64,000 nucleotides of DNA, from assembly GCA_034508935.3 (NCBI GenBank), contig CM067444.1:26540191-26604190 (forward strand). The letters run 5' to 3'. Of the stretch, positions 42,685 through 55,068 are shown in pieces (within the stretch, counting starts at the first letter, position 1; each line of letters starts with the position of its first letter). The position numbers and the translations under genes are program-made. Origin of the DNA: Berghia stephanieae. Its lineage: Eukaryota; Mollusca; Gastropoda; Nudibranchia; Aeolidiidae. A model generated the notes under the pieces. That model did not search any database and was not told where the DNA came from. It saw only the letters and a program-made list of their open reading frames with translations.

Positions 42685-42772
42685 AATAGATAAATAAATA
42701 AATAAATAAATAAATAAATATGAATATAGTCAATAAATAGACAGAAAAAAAGTGAATAAATAAATAAATAAC
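42685..42772. repeat. AAAT microsatellite
   Basis: (ATAA)n in two blocks. Confidence 0.85.
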
Positions 42773-43007
42773 CACAACTTGACCAGAATTATATATAAAC
42801 ACATAATAGGTTTGACAATGAACTCAATGTCCAATAATATTTTAAATCGTCCAAACAATCATACACTATCTTTAATGGTAGATATAGCATGTTTTCATTG
42901 AAATGGCAACGTGTTGCTCAATTATAATCATGATGTCAGTTGAGGAGATACTTTCATCTGCGTTCTATTTAATACCGTTGATCAACTATTGATCAGCTAT
43001 ATATTGT

Positions 43008-43149
43008 GCGGCTATGTGGTCTTGTGGTATGACACTCGCTTTCGGATCGGAAGGCCCTGGGTTCGAGCCTCGCTCGGCGCATAGTCGAGGCTCTTTACTC
43101 ACATTCTCTCACCGTACTCAGGTGTAAAATGAGTGCCTGGCCGTTAACC
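43008..43149 (+). repeat. SINE family A, 5' part
   Basis: An intact, consensus-like tRNA head that stops at GGCCGTTAACC. Confidence 0.72.
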
Positions 43150-43186
43150 AACGCAAAATAGTCTTCACTTTGTATTGTCTTTTTAA

Positions 43187-43270
43187 AATTAATAATAATA
43201 ATAATAATAATAATTACTATTATTATTATTATTATATCATCATCACCGTCATCATCATTAATATTATTTG

Positions 43271-43346
<76 letters not shown>
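43187..43346. repeat. AAT / ATT microsatellite
   Basis: AAT block followed by a longer ATT block. The array is self-complementary and could form hairpins. Confidence 0.88.
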
Positions 43347-43347
<1 letters not shown>

Positions 43348-43499
43348 ATAATAATTTTCTTTTGGTTTTTGTTTTAATTGTTTTGATTTTTTTAATGTTT
43401 TAAAATCAGGGCAATAGTCAACAACAATTGCAACAATGCGATCACCTTTTCCAAGTCAGGTCCACAGATCTGCTACTCATCTTTTAGTTTTAGGTGACC

Positions 43500-43860
43500 C
43501 AAGGAATTTACCCAATGGAAACCGTACGGTGCTTTTATTGGCTAACCAACCAGCGGCCTCGATGAGAAAAATATCCGCCATTTTGCTGTTGGCTGGGAAT
43601 CGCGTTACTATAGTAAACAAGCGCTGATCGGCCGTTCATGAAAACAAGTTGCTGCTCGCTCGTTCAACTCAAAATTATTCAAAACGATCTCTCTAAAATG
43701 ATATAAATGTGACTTCTTAAGGTTTTCTTCACGGTCAAAACCACACAACATTCTATTAATGATTACGTCCGAGGCAAAAAGGAATATTGACAGGTCGACC
43801 GACAGGTTGAACTCGTGAGACGACAAACATCAATGCGAAGTGTAGCGAGAGTCAAGCTAT
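43500..43860. other. CpG-containing non-repetitive patch
   Basis: Contains ATTGGCTAACC (CCAAT in reverse) and CCGCCATTTTG, a YY1-type site. A related stretch lies on the opposite strand at about 45730-45830 (GCGCCATTTTG). It could be regulatory or part of an old repeat. Confidence 0.3.
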
Positions 43861-44164
43861 TGTTTGTCTTGTCCTATTCTATATAGAGAAAAGGATAAAT
43901 AGTATAGCCTCGTGTGTGTGTGGTTGCGTGTCATAGTCTTGTTTTTAAATTGTTTCTGTTGTTTATGTGTGTAGTGATGACTCTCTCACACTCAATTTCA
44001 ATGCCGAAAGAGGAATTCCCGCACACAAGAAAGGGGAATTGGGGTGGTATTTGGCATACATATTGTATAGTATCTAGTTCTAAATAGATAACTGATTAGA
44101 ATTATATTATGATATATAAACACAATGCCAAATACAATTCCGAAGTTTCCTTATTTCAAATGAA

Positions 44165-45570
44165 GTAAAGCTCCAAAACCTAATGGTAGTGATTGTAGTA
44201 CTGAGTGTTAGTGAGGTGATGTGGTGTTGGTGGTGGTTGTAGTTGTAGTAGTAATAGTGATGATGATGTGGTGGTGGTGATGATTGTAGTTGTAGTAGTA
44301 GTGGTAGTGATGATGATGTGGTGGTGGTTGTAGTAGTAGTGGTAATGGTAATGATATGGTGGTGGTGGTGGTTGTAGTAGTAGTAGTGGTCGTGATGATG
44401 ATGTGGTGGTGGTGTTTGTAGTAGTAGTGGTAATGATGCGGCTATGTGGTCTAGTAGTATGACACTCGCTTCCGGATCGGAAGGTCCTGGGTTCGAGCCT
44501 CGCGCTCGGCGCATAGTTGAGTCCTTGGAAAAGGCTCTTTACTCACATTCTCTCACCGTACTCAGGTGTAAAATGAGTACCTGGCCGTTAACAGAGTTGT
44601 CTTTGTCCGAAACATTGTAATATCGCCTAACAGGCGTCATGTCCCGTCCGACATGTTAAATGTTGACCAGGGACCCCTTGTAAAGCGCTTTGAGCACATT
44701 TAGTAGATATTGCACTATATAAAGCTCAATTTAAAAAAATATATATTTCAATGATGATGATATGGTGGTGGTGGTTGCAGTAGTAGTAGTGGTAGTGATG
44801 ATAATGTGGTGGTGGTTGTAGTTGTAGTAGTAGTGATAGTGATGATGATGTGGTGGTGGTGTGTAGTAGGTAGTGAATGATGTGTGTGGTGTTGTAGTAG
44901 TTGTAATGTGATGATATGGTGGTATGGTGGTGCAGTAGTGGTAGTGATGACGATGTGGTTGTGTGGTTGTAATGTAGTTGTAATGGTGTGATATGGTGGT
45001 AGTGGTGGTTGCAGTAGTAGTGGTAGTGATGACGATGTGGTTGTGGTGGTTGTAGTAGTAGTGGTAATGGTAATGATATGGTGGTAGTGGTGGTTGTTAG
45101 TAGTAGTGGTAATGGTAATGATATGGTGGTGGTGGTTGTAGTAGTAGTGGTATGTATGTATGTGGTAGTGGTGGTTGTAGTAGTAGTGGTAATGGTAATG
45201 ATATGGTGGTGGTTGTAGTAGTAGTGGTCGTGATGACGATGTGGTTGTGGTGGTTGTAGTAGTAGTGGTAGTGATGCTATTGTGGTGGTGGTTGTAGTAG
45301 TTGAGGTAGTGATGTGGTGGTGGTTGTAGTAGTAGTGGTGGTGGTGGTTGTGGTAGTAGTGGTAATGATGATGATATGGTGGGGTGGTTGCAGTAGTAGT
45401 GGTAGTGATGACGATGTGGTTGTGGTGATTGTAGTAGTGGTAGTGATGATGATGTGCTGGTGGTGGTGTAGTAGTAGTGGTAGTGATAATGATGTGGGGC
45501 TGGTGGTTGTAGTAGTAGTGTTAGTGATGATATTGTGGTGGTGGTTGTAGTAGTAGATGATGTGGTGGTT
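44165..45570. repeat. GGT/AGT/GAT minisatellite, about 1.1 kb, split by a SINE
   Basis: Irregular units built from GGTGGTGGTTGTAGTAGTAG and TGGTAATGATGATGATATGG. Strong G bias on the plus strand. The family-A SINE at 44438-44732 interrupts it. Confidence 0.9.
44438..44732 (+). repeat. SINE family A inside a minisatellite
   Basis: Full-length and close to consensus, with the minisatellite on both sides. aatgatg is present at both borders (44431-44437, and just after the tail near 44752), consistent with a target-site duplication. Confidence 0.82.
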
Positions 45571-46246
45571 GGAAAACACATTACAGGTTATTATAATACA
45601 TGATTACTACACATTCTCTAACTTCATTTTTTGACAGCTTCGTTGTGCCATAAATATACGCAACAGTTCTGAAACATTTTATTGTGGATTTTGATATTGT
45701 TTGTTGTTTTTCTTGTGTCGTTATGTTGACATAGATACCGAATGAATGGTAATTACTACATTCTCAGCCAACAACAAAATGGCGCTGAATGCTTTCATTG
45801 GTGGACACTTTTTAGGCTTCGTACGTATTCTCATTCGTTTAATTCTATGAGGTGACCACACAAAATAAACGTTAACGTCTGCTTCTCTTCTCCTCCCGCC
45901 ATATAATCTTTGGTAGTCACTGCAACAGACCCAATGGTCACCGCCCACCGATTACTTCCTTCCTGTTTGAAGTGTCTAAGCCCGCCTCCATAATCGATCC
46001 ATTGGATTTAGCCTCACTTCCGGCACCGACAATAATGACCTTTGATCGGTTTGGGCTCGTGTATGAATGGGCGAGCGGCAAAAGGGTGGGGTGGATTTTT
46101 AAAAAATGATAGAGCGGGAAGCAGGCGGGGATGCTCGTGGTAACATCATCATAATCTGTCATATTGTCTGTTGTACCACATTAGTACTAGAAAGATTATC
46201 GTTATCCAGTATGTATAGTAACACTTAATCTGGTTGAAACTTAACT

Positions 46247-46440
46247 GCAAATCCACAAGTAAACATTTGTGAATAGCATGGAGGCAACGTGCACTTATTT
46301 GCAGGTCTGATAACCCAATTACTAATGGGCTCATTGTTGTAATGGAAATCTCAAAAAATGACGCAAAATATTGTCCATTTAAAGCAATGTTAAACTAGAC
46401 CCATACGTGGATTCGGATGTCACACCTGCATAATATATGT
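46247..46440. repeat. GTCTGATAACC foldback element
   Basis: The outer ends TGCACTTATTTGCAGGTCTG and ATGTCACACCTGCATAATAT are inverted copies, and GGCTCATTGTTGTAATGGAA / TTAAACTAGACCCATACG form the inner palindrome. Confidence 0.65.
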
Positions 46441-46529
46441 ACACGCGATGTGGAGGAGATAGGTGATAGGATTACGGATTTTATTTTTCTTTAATCCAAA
46501 GAAAAATATTTAAAATCTAAACAACTTTT

Positions 46530-46810
46530 GCTTTTATAAAGCACAAGCTCCACTAAACGTGCTCAAATCGCTTTTTAAAGGGTCCCTGATCAACAGCAAC
46601 ACGTAACATGTAGAACGAGACACGACGCCTGTTAGGCGATATTCCATTTTTTTCCCCCGACAGAAACAACGCTGTTAACGGCCAGGTATTCATTTTACAC
46701 CCGAGTAAGGTGAGATAAGGTGAGTAAAGAGCCTATTCCAAGGACTCAACCATGCGCCGAGCGAGGCTCAAACCCAGCGAATGTCATCCCACTAGACTAC
46801 ATATCCGCAC
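46530..46810 (-). repeat. SINE family A with deletion in tRNA head
   Basis: The GGACCTTCCGATCCGAAAGC part is missing between CAAACCCAG and CGAATGTCAT. Confidence 0.75.
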
Positions 46811-46906
46811 AAGGCATAACACTTCTACCTGGGAGACCTAGATACGAACCACGGATTGAATGCCGTTTTTTTAAATCTTTTTTTCTTTCTTTTTCTTTGC
46901 TTTTCT

Positions 46907-46958
46907 AGATAGACCTTAAAGACAAATTCCCCGAGATGATAAATCAAAGGAATTACAT
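46907..46958 (+). repeat. SINE family B tail fragment
   Basis: Only TAGACCTTAAAGACAAATTC and GATGATAAATCAAAGGAATT remain. Confidence 0.5.
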
Positions 46959-47127
46959 TTATTTATTTATGTATTTATTTATTTATTTATTCATTCATTC
47001 ATAAACCGATCTATTACGTGTACACATTGAGCACATAACTGCAAATTAATACTCGTCGCTTGTACACAATGCTTGAGGATTTGGTTTGTTTTTTTCCACG
47101 AGTCTGGGACTTTGATAAACTGTGTTT

Positions 47128-47145
47128 CCTATTATATTATTATTA

Positions 47146-47218
<73 letters not shown>

Positions 47219-47240
47219 TATTATTATTATTATATTAATA
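47128..47240. repeat. ATT microsatellite
   Basis: (ATT)n of about 110 bp at the border of a family-D SINE tail. Confidence 0.9.
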
Positions 47241-47251
47241 GATTTGGTTGA

Positions 47252-47402
47252 AAATATTTTGCGATAGACTTGCGTCCTATCCAAAGGATAACATGCAATT
47301 GATATTTTCCGCTTCACGTTTATAAAACTGGGATAAATTCCGGCTCCATGGGTAGGCCCATTATGTTAATGGGAAGGCCCAATGGCTCTGAAGAACTGCA
47401 GG
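47252..47402 (+). repeat. SINE family D, 3' part
   Basis: Starts at TTTTGCGATAGACTTGCG. The CCCATT...AATGG tail segment is partly duplicated. Confidence 0.62.
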
Positions 47403-47472
47403 CGGATCAAAATTTCGTAATTCTACAACATCTTCGTATTTTACAAAGCAGATTCATGCCCCCAACTGTCTA

Positions 47473-47473
<1 letters not shown>

Positions 47474-47550
<77 letters not shown>

Positions 47551-47575
47551 CCCCCCCCCCCCCCATCCCCCCTCT
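47474..47575. repeat. CT microsatellite with C run
   Basis: (CT)n followed by about 18 C. Confidence 0.9.
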
Positions 47576-47854
47576 CAAAAGTAAAGAGTGGTGGGGTAGT
47601 AATATTTTTAATGGGATCATCTTTTGCTCTCTGTATGGAAAAGATAATATGCTTTCTGTAGAGTATAAATGATGAGATGGTCTCTCCGGTGTTAATGGAC
47701 CATAGGCGCGTGGATATGATGATATTTAGGAGGAAGACCTATTGAAATTGTACCCAGTCTGTTGCCAGGATCGGACACATAATCTGATGTGTGGATTCAG
47801 CTTCCAAAAATAAATGTTTTAAAAAGTGACATGACATTGACGTGAGCTCGCGCA

Positions 47855-47856
<2 letters not shown>

Positions 47857-47904
<48 letters not shown>

Positions 47905-47945
47905 GTGTGTGTGTGTGTGTCCGTGTTTTTGTTTTTGTGTGTAGG
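47857..47945. repeat. GT microsatellite
   Basis: (TG)n with a few interruptions. Confidence 0.9.
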
Positions 47946-48046
47946 TAGGTGTGTCTGTGTGTTAGTGCAATGATGTTATACTCGTTGGGCAGAGCGACGG
48001 GGGAGAGAGGAGGGGGGGAGGAGAGATAATAGAGAGGAGAGAGAAG

Positions 48047-48675
<629 letters not shown>

Positions 48676-48814
48676 GAATGGGTAGGAATGTGGATATATC
48701 GACAAATTACAGAGAGAGAGAGTTAGAATGAAAGATCCAATTGCAAAAATCAGTAAAGCTTTCAAACTCATCAAATTGCGATGTTTTCGTGTGTTATGCA
48801 AAATAGGAACTGCT

Positions 48815-49012
48815 AAATATTGATGAGCGCTACCCGACCTTCCCAGGAATTGACCGCCCCGTGTCTAGTGTCCCGGTGGTCGGATTGTCAACGGATTAGA
48901 ACGGACCTGCCAACTCACTCGGATTTCACTATTACCACCTCCGGTCGTCCAGGGGGCGGGGCTTCGCTGTGTGACACATACCCCGGTCAGCCAATCAAAA
49001 CCAGGCTATAAC
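48815..49012 (+). promoter_or_regulatory. CpG-rich, promoter-like patch
   Basis: A 200-bp island with many CpGs in otherwise AT-rich DNA. It contains a GC box GGGGGCGGGGC (48952-48962) and a CCAAT box (48991-48995), followed by CTATAACTGACG. The order suits a plus-strand promoter with a start near 49.05-49.1 kb. No convincing exon was found after it. The bHLH gene lies 3.8 kb downstream. Confidence 0.35.
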
Positions 49013-49369
49013 TGACGTGCTTTGTAGCCAAAATGTTGCGATTCTTTATTGTTGTTGTTTTTTTCTTTTCTTTTTTTTCTTCTCTCTCTTCTTTTTCGTA
49101 AAGTGTATGCATATATATTCAAGTCTCGTATAAGTTTTCACTGATGTCTGACTACTATTGATTCTACTACAGTGGATGTTTTCAAATATTTTCGCTTTAT
49201 AAGTTTATATTTGAGTGTGCTTATGTGTTGTGATGGAGGCATGGCATAAAGAAACGGGTAAGATTTTTATTGTTGTATTTAGTTGGTTTCTTTCTTTCTT
49301 TTTATTATTTATTTATTTATTTAGATATTTATTTATTTATTTGTTTATTTTTTTTTTTTGTTATTTGAT

Positions 49370-49458
49370 AATGATGATGATGTTGATGATAATGATGAAG
49401 TACCTAAATGGTGATGATGTTGATGATGATGATGATGTATGAATGATGTATGATGATG

Positions 49459-49490
<32 letters not shown>

Positions 49491-49541
49491 TGTGGTGATG
49501 ATGTGGGATGATGATGATAATGATGTTGTTGATGATGCTGT

Positions 49542-49572
<31 letters not shown>

Positions 49573-49584
49573 AATGATGTTTGT

Positions 49585-49642
<58 letters not shown>

Positions 49643-49660
49643 AATAATAATAATAATAAT
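49370..49660. repeat. GAT array
   Basis: (GAT)n with TGT and AAT variants, ending in an AAT block. Confidence 0.92.
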
Positions 49661-49892
49661 GAAAGGATATAATACTCGGAAGAAATAACACTGATTGTCT
49701 TTTCCCTGAAAGTTTGTGTGCAAGTACAACCCATTGTAAAAGCAAATCATATTCTTTTAAGATTTAAGATTTCGTAATTCACGATTCTGATACCCATCTA
49801 TTACAACCTCCATTTTGTTGTTTCCACGCAACAGTTTATGAAGCTAAAACAAAATATTCGACGTCACATCACAAATCAAAGGCAGCAATTTT

Positions 49893-50120
49893 TAACCATT
49901 TAACTGTCGGACTCTCGAAAAACTCGTATTTAAAAATTTGACCAAAAAACTCTTCCTTCAAATATCGATTGTTTTAAATGTCCCTCATCTTGGCTAACAC
50001 TCTCCTTGAGAGTTTTTGCCAAGATGAGGGAAATTTAAATCGATTGATATTTGAAGGAAGAGTTTTCTGGCCAAATTTTTAAATACGAGTTTTTCCAGTG
50101 TACGGCGGTTAAAGGGTTAA
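49893..50120. repeat. Hairpin element J
   Basis: The arms AAACTCGTATTTAAAAATTT ... TTCCTTCAAATATCGATT ... CCTCATCTTGGC pair with the right half. A related copy lies at 58882-59106 and a partial one at 35475-35680. Confidence 0.75.
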
Positions 50121-50159
50121 TGACGCAACATTTTAATGAGTCAATCCTGCCCTACCACA

Positions 50160-51072
50160 GCTGAATCCTGTGCGACGTGAACTTATTTGCAGGTCTGGTA
50201 ACCCAATTTGATATTGGCCTTGGTGCACATAATATGTGCAAGTCAAATAACGAGCGAAATAATATGCTTGTTTTAAACATTGTTGTAATAAACAATACTT
50301 TGCGTTGGTTTGAGACGACGTCCACATATTTGCAGGTCTGATAGGCCATTTGTTATGGGCTCATTGTTGTAATGGAAAATACTCTCAAACCAACACAAAA
50401 TATTGTCCATTACAACAATGTTAAAATGAGCCCATGATTGCGTCCGGTTATCAACCTGCAATTATGTTTACGTCGGATTGAAAGTAATTCCATTGCAACA
50501 ATAAACCCATATCAATTGTTATGGGTTATCAGACCTGAAAAAATAAGTAGGGTAAGGTGGGGGAATTCACACCCAACTTTTTCAGTTTAATGTCAAAAAG
50601 TTTCTATTGATGAGGTGATCACGCAAACAGAAAACAAATATCCCACCGCCATTCACACTTGATCTGTACAAATAACATTTTTAAAAATGGAACAACACTT
50701 GATAAATTCCAAATTTTCTCTTTATTCTCATATTCACCACGTCGTTATGGCTCATTGATGTGATGGAAATACTCTCAAACCAACGCAAAATATTATCCAT
50801 TACAATGATAGATCGGATCCATAATTGCGTTCGGTTATCAGACCTGCAAATAAGTTCACGTCGATTAAACTACAAATTTACTTCCAATAAATAGCAATGA
50901 TCGTAACAAACGTGCACTTATTTACAAGTCTGATGACCTAATTCATTATGGGCTCATTGTTGTAATGGAAATCTCAAACAAAATGACGCAAAATATGTCT
51001 ATAACAATGTTAAACTAGGCCCATAAGTGCGTTCGATCGGATGTCAGACCTGCATATATGTACACGACGGTC
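50160..51072. repeat. Cluster of four to five GTCTGATAACC foldback elements
   Basis: Units near 50170-50290, 50325-50480, 50735-50885 and 50905-51070. All have TTTGCAGGTCTGATA at the edge and GGGCTCATTGTTGTAATGGA inside. Confidence 0.7.
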
Positions 51073-51419
51073 GTAAATAATTTTTTTTAATTGCACAGCA
51101 CGCGTAGGGTAGCAAAAGCTTCTTTTTTTCTCTTGCAAATTCTAAGAATCTGAAAATTTGCATAAAATTTGAAGATACACTTTCGATCGTCCACTCATTT
51201 AAAAATAAATATCATTCCTAATTTATCAAATGAGTTTTTTTTTTTAAACTATAAATATTGTGATCGTCACTATTTAAAGATATTAATACATTCCAATTTA
51301 TTCATGGGAGTTTGTTTGTTTGTTTATCAAACGTCATATAAATATTGTTATGATGTGAGAAATTACAAACTTAAACGGCATAATTCGCGACACTACAATA
51401 ACTAAAGCATGAAATGTTT

Positions 51420-51612
51420 GCTGCTTGAAGCTGGAAAGAAAAAAATAACGATACGTATTGAAATGTAAGCTTCAATGTATTAAACGAAGACAGATAGTGG
51501 GATGAATTCATTGTGTTTTGTTGATAAATGGGAAACCCGAAACGTCCACAGTATATGTCTTCGTTTAATAAATTGAAGCTTACATTTTAATACTTATCGT
51601 TATTTTTTTTCC
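51420..51612. repeat. Foldback element K, diverged whole copy
   Basis: Arms ATACGTATTGAAATGTAAGC / complement near 51590, with the GGGAAACCCGAAACGTCC core in the middle. Confidence 0.68.
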
Positions 51613-51829
51613 CAAAACAAAAGCAAAAAATGTTCAATGCCGTCATCATGCCATTTTTGTTGTGAAGAAAACATGCTCGAAACGTAAATAAAAATGTCCG
51701 CCTAAATTCAGACAAATGATAGAAATAAATATCGAGGAATGATTCTGGTTCAGATTGTCTCCCCTTCTTGATTTAAGAAGGAAAATGCTATTAAGTTGAA
51801 AAATAAATGTTATCTCTCTTTATATAAAA

Positions 51830-51903
<74 letters not shown>

Positions 51904-51958
51904 TACTACATACTACTACTTACTACTACTACTACTACTATACTACTTACTACTACTA

Positions 51959-52008
<50 letters not shown>

Positions 52009-52025
52009 TTATATCTTACTACTAT

Positions 52026-52088
<63 letters not shown>

Positions 52089-52106
52089 GACTACTACTAC
52101 TATAAT
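51830..52106. repeat. ACT array
   Basis: (CTA)n of about 280 bp with few interruptions, 680 bp before the bHLH gene. Confidence 0.93.
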
Positions 52107-52114
52107 ATGACGCT

Positions 52115-52785
52115 ACTATTGCTACCGCTTTTTAAATTTCACTATATCCCCATTAATATCGGATTAAATATGAAACAATACAAACATCCAGAAAAATTGA
52201 AATTTATACAAAACTAAAACCGCTATAAAATATACCCGCTCTTCATTAATTATTCAAATCTCATCTCCGACAGGTGGCGCTTGAGTCGAAAAGACTTCCT
52301 CGAGGCAAGACTTCTCTGTCACCCATTGCTGGAAACGACCTCATCAATATCGGATTGTATTTAATAGTCCTGGCGGTTTACGATGCCTCGGTTGTGACCG
52401 GAAACAGCCCCGGTGTCTTCAATAGAGACTTGGAAATGGATTTTGAAAGAACTAGCAATGGTCACGAAACAGCTTTATACTGAGATCTTACTTGTTTTGA
52501 CAATTCTTCTTTACTTTGACAAATCGACCAAACAAAACAACAACAACAAAATATATAAATAAAACACAAGAGAGGTGAACATTTGCATGATTACATAATA
52601 TGCATCCAGTGATTTAGAAGAGAGACACTTTATAGTGATTCCACGTACTTGTGCTTTAGGAAATAGAATTGAGACAATGAGTGACTCACTGCGCTGTTTA
52701 AATATGACAAGGGGGATAACAAAAGAAACCATTTACTTTTTACAAACGAATTCGGGCCGCTCTCTCAGACGTTTCTGATTTCAAT
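52115..52785. other. 5' flank of the bHLH gene
   Basis: An open frame at 52274-52483 begins shortly after a splice-acceptor-like TCTCCGACAG, but its product has no recognisable features and it is not in a clear relation to the bHLH frame. TCTCTCAGACG at 52761 is another acceptor-like site. Confidence 0.4.
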
Positions 52786-52788
52786 TCT

Positions 52789-53827
52789 ATGGAAAATTTG
52801 AAATCCTTCCCATCGTTTCAAATGAATTCTGCAGTGGAACCACTACAGGCAACGAAAAAAAGCTCAAAACAAAAGCCCCTAAAAAGACTACCTACAAGCA
52901 TATCCCTCACAGCGAGAAGCCGGCACATCTCGTAGCTAAACGCAACGAACGAGAACGTAAGAGAGTTCAGGCCGTAAATTCTGCCTTCCTTCGACTTCGA
53001 AAACACGTGCCCCATGAACCCAGGCACAAGCGTCTGTCCAAATTCAAACGTTGAAAGTTGCCATACAGTACATCAGACATCTTCAGGACCTAATCCAGTC
53101 ACATGACTACAAAATGACAGCCAGATACAAATACGTTAATAACGGGCACCATGACCTTTCTCACCACAAAACCACATAGCAAACGCAAGGTAGAGTTACA
53201 ATCGTGCTCAATCCCACTTTCCAACATCACAACTGCTGCTGCCGATATAGACCATATCAACTTCGAGTCTTACGAAATGGGGAACAACTGTGATTCCAAC
53301 GGATATTTTTCTTCTACTACGCATGTCCAAAACCAATCTTCGAGTGATTATTGTTTATACAGCGGCTCCAGTAGCAACTCTCAGTCACGTATCGTCGATC
53401 TTCAACAGTCACATAACTTCAAGCCTTCGCAAGTGACCCAAAATAGTTTTTGGCCGCCCAGGGAAATTGTTCAGTTCAACAGGAACAACTTCGCCCAAAA
53501 TCACGAAATCAGAAATGTATCTGAAATAAATCACCATCTGGATATTCCTGGTCATTCTGATTCTACGAAGTTCCAATGTCCGCGTGTTGATCAGTGGAAT
53601 ACTCCCTTGGACACTGAAATCGGATACGAACAACATTGTGTTACAGTCTCGTCCGTCCTGCCTGGAAGCCGAATCACTCCGCCACACCCGATTCTGTGAC
53701 GTCATCTCTGGATTCTTGGAATAATAGCTCTGGTATTCTTGGAAATTTGACATATTCATCCTTTCAGGAGAACAATGGGATCTTGCCCAGCCATGCCAAC
53801 TCACCGTGTGGGAGTTTTCTAAATTGA
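52789..53827 (+). pseudogene. Achaete-scute-like bHLH gene, single exon, frame-disrupted
   Basis: A clear bHLH domain is readable: basic region and helix 1 LVAKRNERERKRVQAVNSAF, then LRLRKHVPHEPRHKRLSK, then helix 2 TLKVAIQYIRHLQDLI. The RNERERxRVxxVN signature is that of the achaete-scute (ASCL) family, which are DNA-binding neurogenic or cell-fate regulators acting as E-protein heterodimers. A likely start is MENLKSFPSFQMNS at 52789. A Ser/Asn/Gln-rich tail ends at HANSPCGSFLN-stop (53827). The frame changes about four times: near 52880 (A run before the basic region), near 53043 (A run in the loop/helix-2 border), near 53140 and near 53660. Two of these sit in A homopolymers, so sequencing error is possible. 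A decayed gene is the alternative. Confidence 0.75.
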
Positions 53828-53917
53828 AAATAATGAATGTGTAGGTATGGGCTTCATTGTGGGGGACTGGGGATGGCTGGTGGAATGGATAGTGTGTCTG
53901 TATAATATTATGTGTTT

Positions 53918-54062
<145 letters not shown>

Positions 54063-54158
54063 ATGACCATTGTAAAAAAGTTTGTCACATAATAAAGCAC
54101 TGGTGAACAGTTATCTGGCCTCGTGGAAGTGTCACTCTATCCATCATGATATTCAGTA

Positions 54159-54475
54159 CGGCAATTGGATTCAAAAGTCTGATGTCACGTCGCCCAGCAA
54201 CGGCGGCCATCGTGGTTCTAAACAAAGAAAATCGGTACTTTTTATTCTTCATGCTGGATAGAACTTTTCATATGTCTTGTGATCAGACTGTATAAAAGTC
54301 AAAACATGATCAGATTTATAATGTTTTACTCCTCTGGATACACTTTTATGCTCGTTCGAGAAACATTTCATAAGGGCGTCCGCCATTGTTCCGATAGTTT
54401 AGAGCCAGTTACTAAGTTACCATGCGTCATTACGAGGGAAGTGACGTTACGACTGTTGAAGCGTATTGATGTTGT
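54159..54475 (-). repeat. SWIM/YqaJ-like repeat, copy 2
   Basis: Reverse-oriented copy. It contains the same start region (minus-strand ATGGCGGACGCCCTTATG near 54386) and the same 3' border near GACTTTTGAATCCAATTG. The reading frame is damaged in the middle. Confidence 0.6.
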
Positions 54476-54535
54476 TTTCTGCCATCCGCGTTTATGAGTT
54501 ATTCTCACTAAACTGTTTTATCCCGTAGCCATCGT

Positions 54536-54878
54536 TAAGTTATAGCCTGACACTGTAGCCATCGTTAACTGACACTGACCAAAAAATGACGTCAAAATGC
54601 CAGTCTTTTTGGATTTCAGCGTCGCCATCGTTATGTTTTAGCCTGATACTGAAATCGAAAAGGACTGGCAGTTTGACGTCATTATTTGGTTTTTGCACCG
54701 CCTAGTGAGTTGTCGTTAGTAGAGCTCATAGAAACAAGTTATTTCATTGGTTGAGCTATTGAATACAACTCACGATTTGTTTTCTTTTCTGGCAAAAGAC
54801 TGGCATTTTGACGTCATTTTTTGGTCAGTATCAGGCCATAACTTTACGAAGGCCACGGTTTCAGTGTCAGGTTATAGA
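54536..54878. repeat. Palindromic element with CRE-containing arms
   Basis: Arms GTTATAGCCTGACACTG ... GACCAAAAAATGACGTCAAA (54538-54610) and their complement (54793-54878). Each arm contains TGACGTCA, and a third copy lies in the interior (about 54674). Confidence 0.65.
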
Positions 54879-55068
54879 TAGTATGCAGATGACGTCACTC
54901 AGGTCTTTGTTATTGTTTTTGCCATCCGCGTTTGTGAGTTGTTCTCACTAAACTGTATTAACCAGACTATAAAAGTTCATGGTTACACAGAGTTTGTGTG
55001 TTGGTCCGTTATACTTCCGGATGGCAATGTTGTGAACTCCTTGGCCAAGCGCATTCTATCTATAGATA
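54875..55068 (-). repeat. TIR element H
   Basis: Complete reverse copy sharing its ATAGATAG border with the next, forward copy. Confidence 0.75.

Noticed and set aside
43436-43627. 63-codon open frame ending ISAILLLAGNRVTIVNKR, partly matched on the other strand near 45.75 kb
   Set aside because: The match is short and DNA-level, more likely a repeat or shared promoter-type sequence than a gene.
44748-45581. 277-codon His/Thr/Tyr-rich open frame on the minus strand
   Set aside because: Product of the GGT/GAT minisatellite, with no start context and no non-repetitive part.
49345-49750. Three overlapping open frames of Ser, His or Ile runs
   Set aside because: All come from the GAT trinucleotide array.
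51796-52110. 104-codon Leu/Thr open frame
   Set aside because: Translation of the ACT array.
52274-52483. 70-codon open frame upstream of the bHLH gene
   Set aside because: No recognisable domain, no splice link that keeps frame with the bHLH start, and length within chance expectation. Kept only as a remark in the flank entry.
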